NCBI RefSeq assembly: GCF_904846695.1
Contig: NZ_CAJHBR010000005.1
Location: 1-64,000 of the forward strand
DNA length: 64,000 nt
Source: Psychrobacter urativorans
GTDB taxonomy: Bacteria; Pseudomonadota; Gammaproteobacteria; Pseudomonadales; Moraxellaceae
Reading direction: 5' to 3'
How positions within the stretch are numbered: position 1 is the first letter of the stretch; each line of letters starts with the position of its first letter. This document shows, one piece after another, positions 57,041-64,000 of this stretch. Below the pieces are notes generated by a model, which saw only the letters and a list, made by a program, of their open reading frames with translations, was not told where the DNA came from and ran no database searches. Position numbers and translations under genes: made by a program.

Positions 57041-57284
57041 GGTGCTGCAATCTGTGCCGCTGCTAGTTTAGCTTGTGCAGAGCTGAGGGTTAAACTTTGC
57101 TGACAAAGTTTACTAGCCATTTCACGGTCAGTATTTCTACATTTAAAATGTCACTAACCTTTATGCTTAACCTCTTGATAACGGCCTTGGCTTATAGCAA
57201 GTCATTTAACTGTCAATTTCTTAATCATTAGCTTTATTTTTAATACTAGCAGATCGATGCCTGTATAGCGCATCAAATCATTAG

Positions 57285-57737
57285 TCAGTTTTTTATTAAC
57301 CCACCATCATTGTCGGTCTTTAATGAAGGAACGCGATCTTGTATCGCATGATAGAACCCAGCTTTATCTTTTGGTGATATTACTATACTACCACCTTTGT
57401 ATCCTATCTCAATCCTGTCTAAAGACAGTGCTGGAGCAGATGCTCTACTGTTGGTAGGCGTGATATAGGCAATATCTTTTAAGAAGATGCTCTGAGTAAA
57501 AAAACCATTCTTCACTAATAATTTATCATCTGACAAACTGTACTTTATATTGAAAAATATTAACAACATCAGTAGTGCACTTGGTATGGTGAAAAGGCTG
57601 ATAAACATTATTCTTTCAATAGAACTATTGTTATATAGCAATTCCCATAAAGGCAGTAGAATAAGTAGTAAACTAGAACCCAGAATTATAAACCCTAGCC
57701 AAAAATCAATTTTTGATGCAAATACAGTATTTATCAT
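57285..57737 (-). CDS. PH-domain membrane protein of unknown function
   Basis: 150-residue protein with two N-terminal hydrophobic helices (IDFWLGFIILGSSLLLILLP and FISLFTIPSALLMLLIFF) followed by a small beta-rich domain. The end, ALSLDRIEIGYKGGSIVISP and KDKAGFYHAIQDRVP, matches the bacterial PH-like domain (YyaB/DUF1200 type). Such proteins are widespread and uncharacterised. It stands alone; the bidirectional terminator after ddh serves it too. Confidence 0.78.
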   Translation of the reverse strand: MINTVFASKIDFWLGFIILGSSLLLILLPLWELLYNNSSIERIMFISLFTIPSALLMLLIFFNIKYSLSDDKLLVKNGFFTQSIFLKDIAYITPTNSRASAPALSLDRIEIGYKGGSIVISPKDKAGFYHAIQDRVPSLKTDNDGGLIKN

Positions 57738-58077
57738 AATTTGTTAGCAGAAAGTCCTTAGTTAATATTTATATTCTAAAAGCTCACTTCATGTGTATCA
57801 TCGAGTACAGTGTGATTATTTTAATAGCTCAATTTATTAGCGTATATAATAGCGTACACCTTAATATTCATATTTTCGCTAAAGCAGTAAAATACTAGAT
57901 CAGCCGATCCACTTTTGCCATATCATAATAAAACTTACTAGTTATTTTTGGAATTTTTGAAGAAGTGAGTGCCTTTGAACGCTAGGGTATAGACAAGAAT
58001 TATCAGCGCAAGTATCAGTAAAATGATTGCAACACATTTTTATCTGACTTAGTAGCATGAGATAAAAAAAATAATTA

Positions 58078-58122
58078 TAGCATCTAAAGTAATAGCCTCT
58101 AAAGTAATAGCATCTAAAGTAT
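58078..58122. repeat. Three tandem 15-base repeats upstream of truC
   Basis: Three near-identical copies of TAGCATCTAAAGTAA end 13 bases before the truC start. The third loses its last base. No ribosome site is seen between them and the start. The rest of the spacer (57738-58077) holds nothing recognisable. Confidence 0.75.
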
Positions 58123-58135
58123 AGGCACTAAAAAC

Positions 58136-58921
58136 ATGAGTATAGAAAGCGACACTGAAAACACGGGTATAGACAACGATAGCGCTAACCCAATAGAAAT
58201 TATCTATGAAGATGAGTTTCTGGTAGCGATTAATAAAGAGGCCGGTCTGTTGGTACATCGCAGTTGGTTGGATAAAGGCGAGACGCGCTTTGCTATGCAG
58301 CTCACCCGTGATGCAGTAGGTTGCCACGTATTTCCAGTTCATAGGTTAGACAAGCCAACTTCAGGCGTGTTGTTATTTGCTAAGAGCCCAAGCGTTGCAC
58401 GCAGCTTGAATGAGGCTTTTACTGATCACCAAGTAACCAAGCAATATTTAGCCGTGGTGCGCGGCTATATGACAGAGCAAGGCACCATTGATTATGCGTT
58501 AAGCTTTAAGAGAGATGCCATTGCCGATAAGCTTGCCGACTTAGATAAACCGGCTCAAGAGGCGGTGACCCATTGGCAGAGTTTGGCACAAATTGAGCTG
58601 CCCTTTGCGGTATCAAAAAAGCATGACACTAGCCGCTATAGTCTAGTACGCTTAACACCTGAGACTGGGCGCAAGCATCAACTACGTCGGCATATGCGAC
58701 ATTTATTTCATCATATAGTAGGTGATACTAGTCACGGCGATGGACGGCACAATCGATTTTTTCGTACTCAATATGATTGCGCGCGTATGCTGCTACATGC
58801 CCAAACTTTGGCGCTCAGCCATCCAGTGACTGCTGAGCCCTTGCGGCTAACAGCAGGCTTAGATAGTCAATGGTTGCGTATTTTAGAAGAGTTTGATTGG
58901 GTAGAGAGTGCTAAAGGTTAA
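58136..58921 (+). CDS. truC: tRNA pseudouridine(65) synthase TruC
   Basis: RluA-family pseudouridine synthase modifying U65 in tRNA. After a 20-residue acidic lead it shows IIYEDEFLVAINKEAGLLVH, RSWLDKGETRFAMQ, the catalytic aspartate in FPVHRLDKPTSGVLLFAK, ETGRKHQLRRHMRHL and MLLHAQTLALSHPVT, close to E. coli TruC. At 261 residues it is normal apart from the lead. The ribosome site before ATG is weak, and the acidic lead is repeat-like, so the true start could be later. Confidence 0.93.
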   Translation: MSIESDTENTGIDNDSANPIEIIYEDEFLVAINKEAGLLVHRSWLDKGETRFAMQLTRDAVGCHVFPVHRLDKPTSGVLLFAKSPSVARSLNEAFTDHQVTKQYLAVVRGYMTEQGTIDYALSFKRDAIADKLADLDKPAQEAVTHWQSLAQIELPFAVSKKHDTSRYSLVRLTPETGRKHQLRRHMRHLFHHIVGDTSHGDGRHNRFFRTQYDCARMLLHAQTLALSHPVTAEPLRLTAGLDSQWLRILEEFDWVESAKG

Positions 58922-59048
58922 GCTGTTTAGGGTTTAGAAGATCATATTAATGAATACGTGATAATATTGTTAAACCAAACGAAAAAATCAAACCAATGAG
59001 CGGCAATAGCAGTTCACTTTTTAGTCACCTTGATCCTCAGTGGATGAT

Positions 59049-59633
59049 TTAATAACAGCCATCTTCATTACCGTTATCACAAGCCATTTGGTACCACTCT
59101 TTTGCTAGGGTGTCGCTTTGACGAATGCCTTTACCATTGTCGTACATCCAGCCAAGCGCGTATTGACCATTGGCGTGGTCTTGCAAAGCGGCTCGTCGAT
59201 ACCAAGCAAAAGCCTTGATATAATTTTGGCTAACTCCATTGCCGTTGTTGTATAAGTTTCCGAGGCTATATTGAGCATCAGCGTCCCCTTGTTCAGCGGC
59301 TTTTTGGAACCATTCAAACGCCTTGCCATAATCTTGCCTAGTGCCTTCGCCAGTATCATAGGAAACCGCCAAGTTATACTGCGCTTCTAACAACCCTTGC
59401 TCAGCTGATTTTTTATACCATTCGACTGCTTTTACATGGTCTTGGCCAACCTCTCTGCCTTTATCGTACTTAACCCCTAGATTATATTGAGCCACAGCCT
59501 CACCTTGTTCAGCGGCAGCCTTAGTAGTAGCAAAGTCTGAGGCTACTACTGGTGCGGTTAGTCCAAACGATAACGCTAAAGCCATCATCGTTTGCATAGA
59601 AGTCAGTTTTAATCTGGTTATAGTCATGGCCAT
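59049..59633 (-). CDS. Sel1-repeat exported protein (four repeats)
   Basis: 194 residues with a signal peptide (MMALALSFGLTAPVVAS) and four Sel1 repeats of 36 residues, e.g. AQYNLGVKYDKGREVGQ and AQYNLAVSYDTGEGTRQDY. Sel1 repeats form alpha-solenoids that hold partner proteins; no enzyme activity is implied. It ends ACDNGNEDGCY, a Cys-x7-Cys tail shared with the upstream paralogue, suggesting a disulfide. The two genes look like a duplication with different repeat numbers. Partner unknown. Confidence 0.85.
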   Translation of the reverse strand: MAMTITRLKLTSMQTMMALALSFGLTAPVVASDFATTKAAAEQGEAVAQYNLGVKYDKGREVGQDHVKAVEWYKKSAEQGLLEAQYNLAVSYDTGEGTRQDYGKAFEWFQKAAEQGDADAQYSLGNLYNNGNGVSQNYIKAFAWYRRAALQDHANGQYALGWMYDNGKGIRQSDTLAKEWYQMACDNGNEDGCY

Positions 59634-59723
59634 TCCTTATAATAAAGATGATGACAATTGAGCTTATGCATATTTTTTACAGTGCGCTCAATACTTTATA
59701 ACTTATTGCTTATAGAGCGGCCA

Positions 59724-60536
59724 TTACTGATTGCAGCCCATTTTTGTACTATCATCACAAACTTTATTAAACCATAATGCCGCTTGCGATTTGTCTTGCA
59801 CTACCCCTCTGCCATAGTTGTACATAGTACCAATAACATATTCTGCCATAGGATCACCTTGTTTGGCCGCTTTTAAATACCAATTAAATGCTTGCTCATA
59901 ATCTCGAGGAACACCTTGACCAGTCTCATACATCCAAGCCAAGTTGTATTGCGATTCGGCCAAACCTTGAGCGGCAGATTTTTTGTACCAGCTCACCGCT
60001 TTAACATAATCTTGAGGAATACCGCTAGCGTTCTCATACATGACCCCAAGATTATTTTGGGCGTCAACTTGGCCTTGTTTGGCGGCTTTTTGATACCACT
60101 CAAACGCTTGTAGATGGTTTTTAGTCACTCCTTCGCCACTACTATACATGACCCCAAGATTATACTGGGCTTCGTCATAGCCCTGCTCTGCTGATGACTG
60201 CCACCACTGCCTAGCCTTAGCATAATCTTGCTCAACGCCTTTACCGAAGTAGGACATGCCACCGAGAACATATTGCGCCTTTGCGTCGCCTTGGTCAGCG
60301 GCTTGGGTCAACCATTTAACAGCTCGATCGTAATCTTGTATTATCCCATCGCCTTCAAAATATAGGATGCCAAGTTGAAATTGCGCCTCTGAATTGCCTT
60401 GCTCAGCAAGCGATTTTATAGTGGTAAAGTCTGGTGATGCGGATGCGGATGCGGATGCGGATGCGGGCAATGTTAACCCTAACGCTAAGCTTAATAGCCA
60501 CATTCTATAAATTGAGGGTAGTTTAAATATAGGCAT
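59724..60536 (-). CDS. Sel1-repeat exported protein (six repeats)
   Basis: 270 residues with a signal peptide (MWLLSLALGLTLPASA) followed by a run of Ser-Ala pairs and then six Sel1 repeats (e.g. AQYNLGVMYSSGEGVTKNH, SQYNLAWMYETGQGVPRDY). The last repeat ends VCDDSTKMGCNQ, the same Cys-x7-Cys tail as its neighbour. It precedes that neighbour by 90 bases on the same strand, so the pair may form an operon. The Ser-Ala run is encoded by a perfect hexanucleotide repeat at the cleavage site. Function unknown beyond a likely scaffold role in the periplasm. Confidence 0.85.
   Translation of the reverse strand: MPIFKLPSIYRMWLLSLALGLTLPASASASASASPDFTTIKSLAEQGNSEAQFQLGILYFEGDGIIQDYDRAVKWLTQAADQGDAKAQYVLGGMSYFGKGVEQDYAKARQWWQSSAEQGYDEAQYNLGVMYSSGEGVTKNHLQAFEWYQKAAKQGQVDAQNNLGVMYENASGIPQDYVKAVSWYKKSAAQGLAESQYNLAWMYETGQGVPRDYEQAFNWYLKAAKQGDPMAEYVIGTMYNYGRGVVQDKSQAALWFNKVCDDSTKMGCNQ
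60436..60465. repeat. Five perfect copies of GATGCG in the Sel1 gene signal region
   Basis: Five uninterrupted copies encode alternating Ser and Ala on the minus strand around the signal-peptidase site. Slippage would change length by two residues per unit and keep the frame. Confidence 0.9.
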
Positions 60537-60850
60537 GATGAATACTCTCCCTATTAATAATAAACTGCTAATTCGATAATCTTAGCTTATGCGCTGACAT
60601 GATTTACCATTACTTAGCTTATAAAATTTTTATCTAGCTTATGAAATTCTAGCTATCAGCTACTGGTTATCAGCTACTATTAGAGGGAACTCAACAGCCT
60701 TAGCTAACTTATTAAGTTTAGCTATATTTAACAGGATTAGATATTAATATTATTTAAGATATCAATAAATTACCTAGCAATTTAAACCGCTAAGTCGCTA
60801 TCTAAAATAAGGCTAACTTAGCCTATTTTTTGCAGGGGTTATAACTACTG
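60537..60850. other. Intergenic region, no gene seen
   Basis: 314 bases, AT-rich. A near repeat of TATCAGCTACT occurs twice near 60654-60677. Nothing else recognised; the Sel1 promoter should lie here. Confidence 0.4.
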
Positions 60851-62122
60851 TTAAGCCTGCTGCCAAAACCCTTCAACATTAATAGCCTCTGCCTTAATAG
60901 TAGGATAATCGGCAAAACTCAGTTGATAGCCACCAGCCGTATTAGCGCTAATCTGACAAGTGGCTCCTAATGGAAAGCTGGATTTTTGACTAATATGACC
61001 AAAACTCATGCCATTATAGATAGGTAAGCCAGTCAGCTCATGTAACTGACGAATCACTACGGCTACATCATAGCGAGGGTCATAGCTATCCTCACCTGTC
61101 CCAGTCAAAGCACCAAACACAATGGCTTGCTGACCTTTGAATACCCCTGCTAAATACAGATCATAAAGCATGCGTTCGATACGATAGGTCTGCTCCCCAA
61201 CATCCTCTAAGAATACAATGCCGCCATCGATACGGGGCAGATAAGGACTACCCGCCAGCGCCGATACTACGCTCAGATTGCCACCCCAAATAGTACCAGT
61301 AATCGTTTGGCTGCTATTATCTGCAAAAATAACTGGCAACTGCTCGCTAGTTAACGCAGCGCTGTTAACCTCAATAGTTAGCTTCGGGTTGCTCAGTGCT
61401 TGAGCAAACTGTCGACAACTGACTTGATCCGGATTCGTTTTGCCAAACTCGCTATATAGCATCGGCCCAGCAAGCGAGCTCATCTTACCTTGGGCAAGCA
61501 AAGCGCATTGAATAGCCGTCACATCACTAAAGCCTACTAAAACCGTTGCCCGCTCTGCCATAATACTACCAAGAGTCCGCCAGTCTATTGAAGGTAGGAT
61601 ACGCATTGCCCCATAACCACCACGTACGCCTAATAGGAGTTTGGGCGCAGCGATCGCGCCGCTAGCGATATTTTGCAAATCGCTAGCACGTTGGCTATCA
61701 GTACCAGCAAAGCGTAAATATTGACGCTCAGTAATCTCTGGATTCTGTATTTTGAATCCTGCACAAGCCATACGTTGCAGCGCCAACTGATTACGCACCT
61801 CATTGGCACCGACATTGGAGCTGGCAAATAGACGAGTCTCAATACTAGGGTTTAGACACTGGCTTGGGGCGCTAGTAGCTTTGGTATTAGCCACTAATGA
61901 CGGATTAGCGTCAATGCTGGCGGCTGGTAGGTCATCTTTAGTTAGCTGCGCACTTTCGTGATCTGTAATATCAATGGCTAACGATTGGGCGATGCTTTGG
62001 CTGGCTAATAAGCTGGCACTCGCCCCTACTCCTAAGCGACGTAAGAACTGCCGACGACTGAGCTCAGGCTTGAGACTAGTATTTATTAGTGAGACTAGGG
62101 ACTTAGAAGTTGTTTGCGGCAT
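60851..62122 (-). CDS. ldcA: Tat-exported LD-carboxypeptidase (peptidase family S66)
   Basis: Serine peptidase cutting the L-Lys/DAP-D-Ala bond in murein tetrapeptides. The S66 marks are LLGVRGGYGAMRILP, the nucleophile serine in VGFSDVTAIQCALL, GNLSVVSALAGSPYLP, FLEDVGEQTYRIERML with the glutamate, and GMSFGHISQKSSFPLG with the histidine. The N-terminus has a twin-arginine signal, SRRQFLRRLGVGASASLLA, so the protein is folded inside and exported. The E. coli LdcA is cytoplasmic and about 300 residues. The extra length here (423) is the signal plus a Ser/Ala-rich spacer. Confidence 0.9.
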   Translation of the reverse strand: MPQTTSKSLVSLINTSLKPELSRRQFLRRLGVGASASLLASQSIAQSLAIDITDHESAQLTKDDLPAASIDANPSLVANTKATSAPSQCLNPSIETRLFASSNVGANEVRNQLALQRMACAGFKIQNPEITERQYLRFAGTDSQRASDLQNIASGAIAAPKLLLGVRGGYGAMRILPSIDWRTLGSIMAERATVLVGFSDVTAIQCALLAQGKMSSLAGPMLYSEFGKTNPDQVSCRQFAQALSNPKLTIEVNSAALTSEQLPVIFADNSSQTITGTIWGGNLSVVSALAGSPYLPRIDGGIVFLEDVGEQTYRIERMLYDLYLAGVFKGQQAIVFGALTGTGEDSYDPRYDVAVVIRQLHELTGLPIYNGMSFGHISQKSSFPLGATCQISANTAGGYQLSFADYPTIKAEAINVEGFWQQA

Positions 62123-62257
62123 GTTATACAGTTACCTTAAAGCTTAATTATCTTAGATTAGCTATTATAAGAGGCTATCAAAACTTTATTAACCTCCTAT
62201 ATGGCTATCTAAGCTTAAAATATTTTGTGTCAATGCGTACAAGCTTAGCTGACCACT

Positions 62258-62368
62258 TTTTATGACGACGTTTCATGAAAAGGTTTTATGACGATATTTT
62301 ATGACGATATTTTGTGAAAAGGTTTTATGACGACGTTTCACGAAAAGCTTTTATGAAAAGGTTACATG
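62258..62368. repeat. Degenerate tandem repeats upstream of ldcA
   Basis: Several copies of a unit near TTTTATGACGAYRTTT, joined by TGAAAAGG segments, fill about 110 bases between divergent ldcA and the DUF1232 gene. The unit repeats imperfectly with 15-27 base spacing. Confidence 0.7.
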
Positions 62369-62383
62369 ATGAGCTCGTATAAT

Positions 62384-62470
62384 AACCTTGCTACCTAGAA
62401 GGTTACTACCAACAGCAAGGTTGCTACCAGCGCATAACAAATTGCTAAGTAACTATATTTGGTAGCTACC
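62384..62470. promoter_or_regulatory. Dyads upstream of the DUF1232 gene
   Basis: AACCTTGCT (62384-62392) and AGCAAGGTT (62414-62422) form an inverted repeat, and GGTAGCTACC (62461-62470) is a perfect palindrome about 50 bases before the next start. Function not known. Confidence 0.4.
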
Positions 62471-62519
62471 AACACTCTTGCTATAGTATGCACTCACTAA
62501 TAAACCAGAATAAGGAATA

Positions 62520-62993
62520 ATGATAATGACGGACAAAAAGAAGGATGATACTAACCTTAGCAAAAATATGCTATTTAACGATAAAATCAATGCTAAAACT
62601 GAAGAGATGCAAAATAGCATAAAAGATGAAAAGTTATTAGATGCTGATCTTGAGTATATTATTGAAGAAGAAGAAAATCTTAAAGAAAAAATAAAAGACA
62701 GTAGCCATCTTGAGCGCTTTACTACTGATATCGTTTTGTTTGTCAGCTTAGTCAAAGATTACTATCAAGGTAACTATCGTGACATCCCTTATAAGACCAT
62801 CTCAGCGATCGTTTTTGGTTTGATCTATGTGATAAACCCTATTGATATCATTCCAGACTTCATCCCGGTTATTGGCCACATTGATGATGCTCTAGTCATT
62901 GCTTTTTGTTTAAAATTAGTCGAAAAAGATCTGCATAAATATCAAGCATGGAAACAAGCACAAAAGCATGAATCAGCCCAAACAGAAGCTTAA
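62520..62993 (+). CDS. YkvA-type DUF1232 protein
   Basis: 157 residues. The first 70 are strongly charged (Lys/Glu/Asp-rich, helical), then comes the DUF1232 core YYQGNYRDIPYKTISAIVFG, followed by LIYVINPIDIIPDFIPVIG, HIDDALVIAFCLKLVEKDL. The NPIDIIPDFIPVIGHIDDA stretch is the family signature. DUF1232 proteins are small membrane-associated proteins without a settled function. AAGGA lies six bases before the ATG. A terminator follows. Confidence 0.85.
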   Translation: MIMTDKKKDDTNLSKNMLFNDKINAKTEEMQNSIKDEKLLDADLEYIIEEEENLKEKIKDSSHLERFTTDIVLFVSLVKDYYQGNYRDIPYKTISAIVFGLIYVINPIDIIPDFIPVIGHIDDALVIAFCLKLVEKDLHKYQAWKQAQKHESAQTEA

Positions 62994-63055
62994 TAGATGC
63001 TCTGAGCTGTTGATAGCTTCATAGTAAGTAGAACTATAAAAAGCAGTATCATGTA

Positions 63056-63090
63056 AATGACCAATGCCTAATAGCCTTGGTCATTATTTT
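63056..63090 (+). terminator. Rho-independent terminator after the DUF1232 gene
   Basis: AATGACCAA (63056-63064) and TTGGTCATT (63077-63085) with a 12-base loop and a T-rich 3' side, about 60 bases after the stop. Confidence 0.7.
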
Positions 63091-63155
63091 TGCTTAAAAA
63101 TAGTGCTCTTATGCTTTATTGATTACTTACAAGTAGACTGTCTAAAGAGCACGAT

Positions 63156-63470
63156 TTAAAACTTATCATCAGGCACCTCATAACGCGCTTTTTCTGGGTT
63201 TAGACCAAATGAAAACACAAAAGTAGCAACGATGCTGTTGATAATAATAAACAATAAATCTATCTGTAGATGACCCAATATATAACGACCGATTAGCCAT
63301 GAAATAATGAGCATAATAATAAAAAACCCAGCCAAATAACCCAAAATAGTGGGATGCTTTAGATTATAGGGTTGCTCTGGTGCTGGCTGTTTAGCCAATA
63401 CGTGAACCCTGACCGCCCAACCTGCCGCATAAGACAAGCCACCTAAAATGACATAACTTAAAAAATTCAT
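63156..63470 (-). CDS. Small membrane protein of unknown function
   Basis: 104 residues with three hydrophobic helices (FLSYVILGGLSYAAGWAV, ILGYLAGFFIIMLIISWLIG, IDLLFIIINSIVATFVFSFG) and a polar tail (NPEKARYEVPDDKF). No family is recognised. It stands between the converging DUF1232 gene and the partial gene at the right edge, and shares the direction of the latter. Confidence 0.7.
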   Translation of the reverse strand: MNFLSYVILGGLSYAAGWAVRVHVLAKQPAPEQPYNLKHPTILGYLAGFFIIMLIISWLIGRYILGHLQIDLLFIIINSIVATFVFSFGLNPEKARYEVPDDKF

Positions 63471-63555
63471 AGATTTTGACTCTTGTAGTACTTAATAAAA
63501 TTCTATATCAGCACGCAATATATAAATAATAGCTCAAGCTTGGACAGTCCGGTAA

Positions 63556-64000
63556 TCAAATGCTGTCATTGACATTATCGATGACCAAATTAGCATGCGG
63601 ATTGGCCAAAATATCGGTATTAATTTCATCACACTTCACCCGATAGATAGTATTTGAGCCTTTATAAATATAGGACAAATATTCGCTATCTAATAGCGGA
63701 TCTATATTGGCATATACTGGTTTGACATGAGCCAAGACTAGAACTCGATCAGGACGAGCGATGACGGCATCGACATTATCCGGGTCTATCGAAAAGAATT
63801 TTGGAATTTCGCTGCTTTTGACAATTTCTAAGGGCTCAGGGGTATCCCAGACACGCTTGGCACTAGCTGGCTCTTTCATTTGCATTACCCAAACGCCTTG
63901 CTGTTCACTGACTTTGATTTGCGCCGGTTCATCACTACTTACCGTATAGCAGCCCTCAAATATAGATAGATCTACCGCCGGTTCAACCGCTTTAGTATCT
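63556..64000 (-). CDS. Partial protein of unknown function, cut by the right window edge
   Basis: The minus-strand frame ending at 63556 stays open past an internal ATG at 63885 to the window edge, adding 38 codons (DTKAVEPAVDLSIFEGCYTV, then SSDEPAQIKVSEQQGVWV). The visible part is 147 residues and the true start lies beyond 64000. It contains YANIDPLLDSEYLSYIYKG and PHANLVIDN. No domain is recognised. The FEGCYTV opening followed by polar beta-type sequence suggests an exported or lipid-anchored protein, but the N-terminus is not seen. Confidence 0.75.
   Translation of the reverse strand, partial: DTKAVEPAVDLSIFEGCYTVSSDEPAQIKVSEQQGVWVMQMKEPASAKRVWDTPEPLEIVKSSEIPKFFSIDPDNVDAVIARPDRVLVLAHVKPVYANIDPLLDSEYLSYIYKGSNTIYRVKCDEINTDILANPHANLVIDNVNDSI

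Noticed and set aside
58078-58122. Short CRISPR-like array
   Set aside because: The units are contiguous 15-base tandem repeats with no spacers, and no cas genes are present in the window.
58049-58342. A minus-strand 97-codon frame at the truC start
   Set aside because: Its length is due to the 15-base repeats and it opposes truC; the residue pattern simply repeats TLDAIT-like units.
62258-62368. CRISPR-like array
   Set aside because: Repeats are degenerate and run into one another; there are no unique spacers of even length.

Overview
The window looks like chromosomal DNA of a gammaproteobacterium of the Moraxellaceae, most likely Psychrobacter. The grounds are protein-level resemblance, moderately AT-rich genes, AT-rich spacers full of short degenerate repeats, and the gene order ndk-rlmN-pilF-rodZ-ispG-hisS-yfgM-bamB-der. 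No database search was run, so the genus is an inference. Both edges cut genes: an IS630-like transposase on the left and an unrecognised gene on the right.

Region by region. 1-1246: transposase fragment and a very AT-rich gene desert. 1.2-3.9 kb: cobT-cobS-cobC for late cobalamin assembly or salvage. 4.1-6.8 kb: a GntP-family permease with glycerate kinase. 6.9-8.6 kb: a DadA-like D-amino-acid dehydrogenase with RidA. 9.2-10.3 kb: an SMR efflux protein and a thiopurine methyltransferase. 10.4-14.2 kb: a UvrD/Rep helicase and a PAP2-dual-specificity phosphatase fusion. 14.3-19.0 kb: surE-nlpD, a small exported protein and a PBP5/6 carboxypeptidase. 19.1-21.1 kb: an orphan histidine kinase. 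21.4-33.8 kb: the conserved housekeeping block from der back to ndk, then purA and hisZ. 35.9-43.2 kb: DUF2237, CorA, FolD, an SSS symporter with a 44-residue partner, tRNA-Cys, tRNA-Leu and RluF.

The most interesting stretch is 43.4-57.0 kb. Seven co-directional genes behind a LysR regulator encode what reads as a complete route from lysine or pipecolate to 2-oxoglutarate. They are an ornithine-cyclodeaminase-family enzyme, an AmaA-like pipecolate oxidase, AmaB semialdehyde dehydrogenase, a class III aminotransferase, the DUF1338 enzyme HglS (2-oxoadipate to D-2-hydroxyglutarate) and an FAD-linked D-2-hydroxyglutarate dehydrogenase, plus an NhaC-family transporter. A meso-diaminopimelate dehydrogenase gene lies divergently next to the regulator, so lysine breakdown and a lysine-precursor enzyme sit back to back.

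57.3-64.0 kb holds a PH-domain membrane protein, TruC, two paralogous Sel1-repeat exported proteins, a Tat-exported LD-carboxypeptidase, a YkvA-type DUF1232 protein, a small membrane protein and the partial right-edge gene. I saw no CRISPR array, prophage, rRNA or convincing riboswitch.
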